Shown piece after piece: positions 7,594-11,625 of a stretch of DNA of 11,625 bases. The stretch covers positions 1-11,625 of the forward strand of contig PBTU01000109.1 of NCBI GenBank assembly GCA_002729295.1, written 5' to 3'. Both the position numbers and the translations under genes were made by a program. Source of the stretch: Verrucomicrobiales bacterium (GTDB taxonomy: Bacteria; Verrucomicrobiota; Verrucomicrobiia; Verrucomicrobiales; Akkermansiaceae). Numbering within the stretch: the stretch's first letter is position 1; every line of letters begins with the position of its first letter. Below the pieces are notes generated by a model. The model searched no databases. It was not told the DNA's origin and saw only the letters and a program-made list of their open reading frames with translations.

Positions 7594-7989
7594 GGGAGAG
7601 GTAAGTTTGCTCTAGGATTCTTTCTTCGCAAGGGGAGTTTTTCGACCGTGGGGAAGAGGAATTGCTCACATCGGAGGGTTTTCAGAATTATTCTTGTGAT
7701 AAGAGGAAGATCTTCCTCTTACGGTTGAAAAGTGGTGAGGGCCCTGATTGAGCAACGGCGGCCCAATAGAAAACGGCGCTGTCGAATTGGAATCGTGGAC
7801 CAGTTTTCCCCAAAGGAATGGATCAGGCGCATCGGCGATTGGTTCGTGATGGCGAACTTCGTGATTATTGGAGGTCAAGAATTCCGCCGGAGATCGTAAG
7901 ATGCCCCGGACATAGACTGAGTTGGAGAAATTGAAGTAGGTTTTGGGTTTGCGGTAGGAAAAAGGCGTGTCTATTTTTCCACGTTGTTT
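7594..7989. other. 396-bp divergent intergenic region without a convincing gene
   Basis: This spacer separates the start of the PQQ-propeller gene from the start of the cyclophilin gene, so it should hold promoters for both. I could not identify clear -35/-10 boxes. The one striking element is a 22-bp perfect palindrome at 7700-7721. A minus-strand open frame at 7666-7878 (70 codons) and a short plus-strand frame around 7818-7937 have no recognisable motif, signal peptide or ribosome-binding site, so they were not called as genes. Confidence 0.6.
7700..7721. repeat. Perfect 22-bp palindrome (operator-like or hairpin)
   Basis: TAAGAGGAAGA is followed immediately by its exact reverse complement, with no mismatch and no spacer. 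As RNA it could form a 9-bp stem with a GATC loop on either strand. No T-tract follows on either strand, so it does not look like a terminator. It lies 107 bp upstream of the PQQ-propeller start and 269 bp upstream of the cyclophilin start. A binding site for a dimeric regulator is possible; this is inference. Confidence 0.6.
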
Positions 7990-8631
7990 ATGAAAAAAGT
8001 ATTATTGATTCTACCTGTGGCGGCGGCATCCCTGATGTTCTCCGCTTGCGATGATAAGGAAAAGGCTAAGACCGGAAATGCTAAGCCAGAGAAAAATGAA
8101 GCGACACCCGCTCCGGATGCCCCTGCAGAGATCACCGATGTCAATATTGTCATGAAGACTTCCAAGGGAGACATTGAGGCGGTGATTTATGCGACGAAGA
8201 CACCCATGACGGCGGCTAACTTCCTCAATCTCGCCGAGAAGGATTACTACGATGGCATTACTTTCCACCGGGTGATTCCCAACTTCATGATTCAGGGAGG
8301 TGATCCGGAGGGGAGCGGTCGAGGTGGCCCGGGATATCGTTTTGGAGATGAGTTTGATCCCTCCCTAAAGCATACAGGCCCCGGAATTTTCTCCATGGCG
8401 AATGCCGGCCCCGGAACCAATGGCTCTCAGTTTTTCATCACTCACGTCGCGACGCCTCATTTGGACGGTAAGCATTCCGTGTTTGGAAAAGTGACGAAGG
8501 GGCAGGATATTGTGGACGCGATCGTGAAGGGGGATGCCATCACCGACATCGAAATCAAGGATCCGACTGCTGCTCTCTTTGCAGCTCAAAAGACCAATCT
8601 CGACGAGTGGAATTCCAAGCTTAAGAAGTAG
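7990..8631 (+). CDS. Cyclophilin-type peptidyl-prolyl cis-trans isomerase, lipoprotein
   Basis: The product has 213 residues from the ATG at 7990; a TTG six bases upstream is also in frame but less likely. Residues 1-20 form a lipoprotein signal peptide (MKK, hydrophobic core, LMFSAC) with C20 as the lipidation site, although Phe at -3 is unusual for a lipobox. A charged Lys/Glu/Pro linker spans about 22-48. The cyclophilin domain follows: FHRVIPNFMIQGGDP (92-106, with catalytic R94, F99 and Q102), GPGIFSMANAGPGTNGSQFFIT (130-151) and HLDGKHSVFGKV (157-168). The enzyme speeds prolyl isomerisation during protein folding, here probably in the periplasm, tethered to a membrane. The position of human CypA Trp121 is His157, which predicts weak cyclosporin binding. 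It is somewhat longer than minimal bacterial cyclophilins because of the linker and a short C-terminal helix. A terminator follows directly. Confidence 0.95.
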   Translation: MKKVLLILPVAAASLMFSACDDKEKAKTGNAKPEKNEATPAPDAPAEITDVNIVMKTSKGDIEAVIYATKTPMTAANFLNLAEKDYYDGITFHRVIPNFMIQGGDPEGSGRGGPGYRFGDEFDPSLKHTGPGIFSMANAGPGTNGSQFFITHVATPHLDGKHSVFGKVTKGQDIVDAIVKGDAITDIEIKDPTAALFAAQKTNLDEWNSKLKK

Positions 8632-8658
8632 GAGCATTCTCTCATTCAAGTATTCGAA

Positions 8659-8690
8659 AGCAGGCTCTCTGAAAAGGGAGCCTGCTTTTT
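8659..8690 (+). terminator. Rho-independent terminator of the cyclophilin gene
   Basis: AGCAGGCTCTC (8659-8669) pairs with GGGAGCCTGCT (8676-8686) through 11 bp including one G-T pair, around the loop TGAAAA. A short T-run (8686-8690) follows. It starts 27 bp after the cyclophilin stop codon. The minus-strand TIM-barrel gene stops at 8693, so the same hairpin could also serve it, but the T-run on that side is only three bases. Confidence 0.88.
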
Positions 8691-8692
8691 GT

Positions 8693-9706
8693 CTAAACGA
8701 TCCCGCGGGCTTTGAAATTGTTTAAGCGGCGAACGGTGTCAACGAGGCCGTCGACCATGAGTTCGGTGTAGCTTCGGCCGGCGGTAGTATCGACGCCGTG
8801 TCCCGGCACAAGGGTGCGGAGAGGCTCGAGGGCGGGGTCATCGTGCATGAAGAGTTCGACGAAGGCGCTGGGGAGTTTTCCGGTCCGCGCATTGGCTGCG
8901 AGGAGGGCGCCGATCCAGCCATCGTCGGTGCTCAAACAACCCCGGGTGGTGGGAGCGGAGCAGTGGAATGGTCCAATGAAGTCTTGCTCGCCATATTCGG
9001 CAATGAGGGCCTCATTTTCGGGAAGGTTGAGCCCGGAGTCGCCACAGTGGGCGGCGTCAATGAGGGCTTTGAAGTAGGATGATCCAATCTCTGCCTTGAG
9101 CCCGTCGAGGACAGGTTTCAGCTTTGCCAGCGAGGTGAAGTTTTGAAATTCACCGGGACGGAGAAACTCGATATTCCAGTTCTTGATACAGGAATTGGCG
9201 AGGTCGCCATCGCGATAGACGCGGTGATGAAGTTTGATATTTTGTGCGACGCGGGCCTGAAATTCCTCGTCGTTTTTCGGCGGTTCACCGTCTAGCCAGG
9301 TTTCGACCGAAGTTGAGTTGACCTGGGTAATGCCGTGACGTTTCGCGGTCTCCATGTGAACGAGGAGTTGTTCGACCGCGCCATCTTCGTCGTCGGGATT
9401 CATCGGGTTGACTCCACCCACCATCATGACGAGTTGGGCTTCGAGACCGAGGCTTTTCAAGTTGGTGATAAGTTCGTCGGCGTCATCGGATTTAGTGCCA
9501 CCGAAGGAAGAGATTTGAATGGCATCCACTTTGACAGGAGAGAGTTCGCAAATGTCGCGGGAGCCGGCGTAGACGACGAGGTCTCCGTCGGCATTACGGG
9601 GAAGGTTGCCGTGCTCGTCAGGAAGGAGGCCATCGATGAACCCAAGATGGGTTCCTAGGATGCCCAGATCGATGCCGGAGGTGTTTTCGATAGAGGAAAT
9701 TGTCAT
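8693..9706 (-). CDS. Putative xylose-isomerase-like TIM-barrel protein
   Basis: This 337-residue protein has no signal peptide and is probably cytoplasmic. I do not recognise a specific enzyme. Alternating strands and helices, with acidic and His residues at strand ends, suggest the sugar isomerase/AP-endonuclease-2 TIM-barrel superfamily. Visible examples are VDAIQISSFGG (60-70), AQLVMMVGGVNP (90-101), NIEFLRPGEF with E180 (178-187), FKALIDAAHCGDSG with D218 and H220 (212-225), GPFHCSAPTTRG with H248 (245-256) and SAFVELFMHDD with E284 (280-290). E180, D218/H220, H248 and E284 are plausible metal ligands by analogy with that superfamily. Expected chemistry would be isomerisation or epimerisation of a sugar or polyol; the substrate is unknown. 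The start ATG has no Shine-Dalgarno sequence and is preceded by CTCTCCTT. It converges with the cyclophilin gene and lies downstream of the CotH-family gene. Confidence 0.6.
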   Translation of the reverse strand: MTISSIENTSGIDLGILGTHLGFIDGLLPDEHGNLPRNADGDLVVYAGSRDICELSPVKVDAIQISSFGGTKSDDADELITNLKSLGLEAQLVMMVGGVNPMNPDDEDGAVEQLLVHMETAKRHGITQVNSTSVETWLDGEPPKNDEEFQARVAQNIKLHHRVYRDGDLANSCIKNWNIEFLRPGEFQNFTSLAKLKPVLDGLKAEIGSSYFKALIDAAHCGDSGLNLPENEALIAEYGEQDFIGPFHCSAPTTRGCLSTDDGWIGALLAANARTGKLPSAFVELFMHDDPALEPLRTLVPGHGVDTTAGRSYTELMVDGLVDTVRRLNNFKARGIV

Positions 9707-9753
9707 AAGGAGAGATTTTCAGATGGAAGAGGGATAGGGAATGTAAAACTGCT

Positions 9754-9774
9754 GAATCTCGAAATTTGAGATTC
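9754..9774 (-). terminator. Possible hairpin terminator after the CotH-family gene
   Basis: GAATCTC (9754-9760) and GAGATTC (9768-9774) form a perfect 7-bp stem around a 7-base A/T-rich loop. It lies 36 bp past the CotH-family stop codon and 47 bp before the next minus-strand gene. The stem is only moderately GC-rich and the downstream minus-strand sequence (AGCAGTTTTAC) has a short, offset T-run. It could therefore be a weak terminator or an operator for the TIM-barrel gene. Confidence 0.4.
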
Positions 9775-9810
9775 GTGTTTTATCAGAAATTTTCCAGAGG
9801 GCCGTGCAAT

Positions 9811-11625
9811 TTACGGACGTTCAGACACTCGTAGACGAATAAATTCGCGAGGAACGCTGCCGAGCTCCGTGGTGCTGCGGTAGGTAACGTTTTCAGTGCC
9901 GTCGTTATTGGAAACGGAAGAAACGTATTGAGTGCCAAGACTGGTCCAAGCTGATAGATTTGGGGAGACTTGGACTGAGAACAGAACGTCGTCCGCACCG
10001 AGGTTGCGACGGAAGGTCATTGTTAAATACTCATCATTTCCTCCTGCTCCGTTATCAAACGAGCCGGAGCCAACCGTCATGTAGGACTCCGGGCTGTTTT
10101 CGGCGTCTCCGTTAATCGAGCCGAGGGCGTGCTCCAGGAAAGCGCTCAGGCCGTCGCCGTCGTTGTCCAGGTCTGGATCGCCGGTGAATGGGGTGGCGTC
10201 GGTGCCGCTGGGGCTTCCACCAGGCAATGTGCTGGAGCGCCAGTTGGCCGGGATTGTGTGATCCGGGGAGGTCCCCGGAGCAATGAGGACAAGCGAATAG
10301 CCGTCTCCGTCAGGAGCGGTGGGCCATGGAGATTTATCGTTGTAGGTAAATCGCTGCGCGTCGGTGCCAGTTGCGTCTATCAGGGCAATCTGTTCACCGG
10401 TGTTGTCCAAGCTCGTTGAGGCGAATTCGCCCGGGGCAATGTTCATGCCTGCAGTGGGGTAGGCGACTCCGAAGGCGATCTGATTTTTGACGACCACGAT
10501 TCGTTGGCCGGCTGCAAGAGTGGTGCCGAGCGGGAAGGTGTAGTCGATGCCGGTGAAGCTGAGATCGGTGAGATCAATGGTATCGGCGGAGATGTTCATG
10601 AGCTCGACCCACTCGGTATCCTCGGATGAGCCTGCGGGATTATACATGATCTCGGAGATGACGATATTGGATGCGTCAGCGATGGGAGCGAGGATGAATT
10701 GAGCTTCGGAGATGGGCGACCATACGCCTCCATTCAGTGTCCGGGCACGGACGAAGGAGCTCGAAGCCAGGCTGATGGGCACACCGGAAGTGGCGGAGCT
10801 GGCAGTTGGATTGACGCTGCCGCCTTCGAGGCGCGGGTCGGCTCCGTCGGTGGTGTAGTGGATGGTTCCAGGCGAGGCCGCGAGGTGTAGGCTTCCACTA
10901 TCTGGGATGATGCCGCCGTTTTGAGAAACACCGTTGACGAAGAATTCGGGAGCGTCAGTGCCGGGGAAGAGCGAGCCGTAGTTGGAAAGAACGTTGGCGC
11001 TACGAACAGGGAAGTAGACATTACAAAGGCGATTCTGCTCGGCGAGCCATTGGTTGTCCCGAGTGTAGAGAGTGCCGCGGTGGTCGCCCCATCGTGCCGA
11101 TTCGGCAATAATCGAGCGGTCGAGATTATTGGCAAATTTCATCCAGCGGGCCTTGGTGGCTTCCGGAGTGAGCGCGCCACCGTTGAAGAAGTGTTTTTGC
11201 AAGCGATCGGCAAAGCGGGCCCGATAATCGGAGTTACTCTCAAGTGTGCCGCGTACACCCATCGGATCGATTGGTGAATTACTTGCATTCTGCCCTTCCA
11301 AGCTTCGCTCACCGTCCCACGAGTAGAGTTGCCAAGGAGCCATCTGCTCAGGCTGACCACCGGGGAAAGGTCCGCCACCGGCCGCACGCCAGTTACCGCC
11401 TGATTTCAAGTCGGCATTACCGCCGTAGCGGTTGATGATTTGGTAATCGATGTATTGATCGATATCGATCACCTGCTGAATCTTCGACCAGTCGCCGCTG
11501 GAGACGACACCAGAGATTGCATTCCACGCGGTGGAGCTGCCGTCAACAAATGAACCGCCGTTTCGGGCGTCGAGCATGCTGTCGTCGCCACCATTGTAGG
11601 CGGCGTAGTGGGAAGCTTCCGGTCG
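9811..11625 (-). CDS. Secreted CotH-kinase family multidomain protein, 5' end outside window
   Basis: The frame is open to the right edge, so the N-terminus is missing and 604 residues are visible. Numbered from the ATG at 11577, the modules are as follows. The C-terminal part of a CotH kinase-like domain spans about 1-95, with YIDYQIINRYGG (42-53) and PWQLYSWDGERSLEG (81-95), where the W-D pair fits the conserved end of CotH. A helical segment covers 115-180. A chitobiase C-terminal-like sandwich is at about 222-292 (GTIHYTTDGADPR, 237-249). A lamin-tail domain is at about 303-415 (IVISEIMYNPAG 305-316, EWVELMNIS 322-330, FPLGTTLAAGQRIVVV 348-363). An Asp-rich Ca-binding TSP3-like stretch is DPDLDNDGDGLSAF (467-480). 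A C-terminal beta module (about 500-586) contains VLFSVQVSPNLSAW. CotH proteins in other bacteria phosphorylate secreted proteins; the target here is unknown. No PEP-CTERM or LPxTG sorting tail is seen. Confidence 0.85.
   Translation of the reverse strand, partial: RPEASHYAAYNGGDDSMLDARNGGSFVDGSSTAWNAISGVVSSGDWSKIQQVIDIDQYIDYQIINRYGGNADLKSGGNWRAAGGGPFPGGQPEQMAPWQLYSWDGERSLEGQNASNSPIDPMGVRGTLESNSDYRARFADRLQKHFFNGGALTPEATKARWMKFANNLDRSIIAESARWGDHRGTLYTRDNQWLAEQNRLCNVYFPVRSANVLSNYGSLFPGTDAPEFFVNGVSQNGGIIPDSGSLHLAASPGTIHYTTDGADPRLEGGSVNPTASSATSGVPISLASSSFVRARTLNGGVWSPISEAQFILAPIADASNIVISEIMYNPAGSSEDTEWVELMNISADTIDLTDLSFTGIDYTFPLGTTLAAGQRIVVVKNQIAFGVAYPTAGMNIAPGEFASTSLDNTGEQIALIDATGTDAQRFTYNDKSPWPTAPDGDGYSLVLIAPGTSPDHTIPANWRSSTLPGGSPSGTDATPFTGDPDLDNDGDGLSAFLEHALGSINGDAENSPESYMTVGSGSFDNGAGGNDEYLTMTFRRNLGADDVLFSVQVSPNLSAWTSLGTQYVSSVSNNDGTENVTYRSTTELGSVPREFIRLRVSERP

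Noticed and set aside
7666..7878. 70-codon minus-strand open frame in the long spacer
   Set aside because: No motif, no signal peptide, no ribosome-binding site, and it spans the palindrome; the composition looks random.
7984..7989. TTG as the start of the cyclophilin gene
   Set aside because: The ATG six bases later gives a standard lipoprotein signal peptide beginning MKK, so the TTG is less likely.

Overview
The window looks like a chromosomal piece of a Verrucomicrobiota bacterium, or a close relative in the PVC group. This is inferred from the gene repertoire, not from a marker gene. The clues are a DUF1080 (3-keto-disaccharide hydrolase-type) secreted protein, a secreted PQQ-like beta-propeller carrying a 'W-x-x-WRGPxRDG' motif, a CotH-kinase protein with chitobiase-C, lamin-tail and Ca-binding modules, an NPCBM-tailed metallopeptidase, and a glycine-rich VWA protein. 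No rRNA, tRNA, IS element, integrase, CRISPR array or phage gene was seen.

Layout. At the left edge (1-840, +) is the 3' part of a von Willebrand factor A protein. A YqgE/UPF0301 gene (1074-1625, -) runs towards it. Across a 155-bp divergent spacer lies a complete transketolase gene (1781-3757, +). Transketolase ends in a strong terminator, which sits next to an oppositely oriented terminator for the following minus-strand cluster. That cluster, transcribed right to left, is: PQQ-like beta-propeller (7593-6358), then HExxHxxGxxH metallopeptidase with an NPCBM domain (6309-4540), then DUF1080 protein (4486-3875). The gaps are about 50 bp and all three products carry signal peptides, so it reads as one operon for exported proteins. 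A 396-bp spacer with no convincing gene holds a perfect 22-bp palindrome. It separates this cluster from a divergently transcribed cyclophilin-type lipoprotein (7990-8631, +), which ends in a clear hairpin terminator. Convergent to it is a probable TIM-barrel (xylose-isomerase-like) protein (8693-9706, -). At the right edge is the 3' part of a large secreted CotH-family multidomain protein (9811 to beyond 11625, -).

How the genes relate. Transketolase and YqgE are housekeeping. The minus-strand trio and the CotH protein belong to the envelope or secreted fraction, and the trio may act together on extracellular glycans or glycoproteins; that function is inference. None of the seven visible start codons has a well-placed Shine-Dalgarno sequence, and most are preceded by pyrimidine-rich leaders. 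I found no clear evidence of a wholly new system. The best candidates for follow-up are the secreted trio, the large palindrome, the direct repeat between yqgE and tkt, and the start-codon leader pattern.
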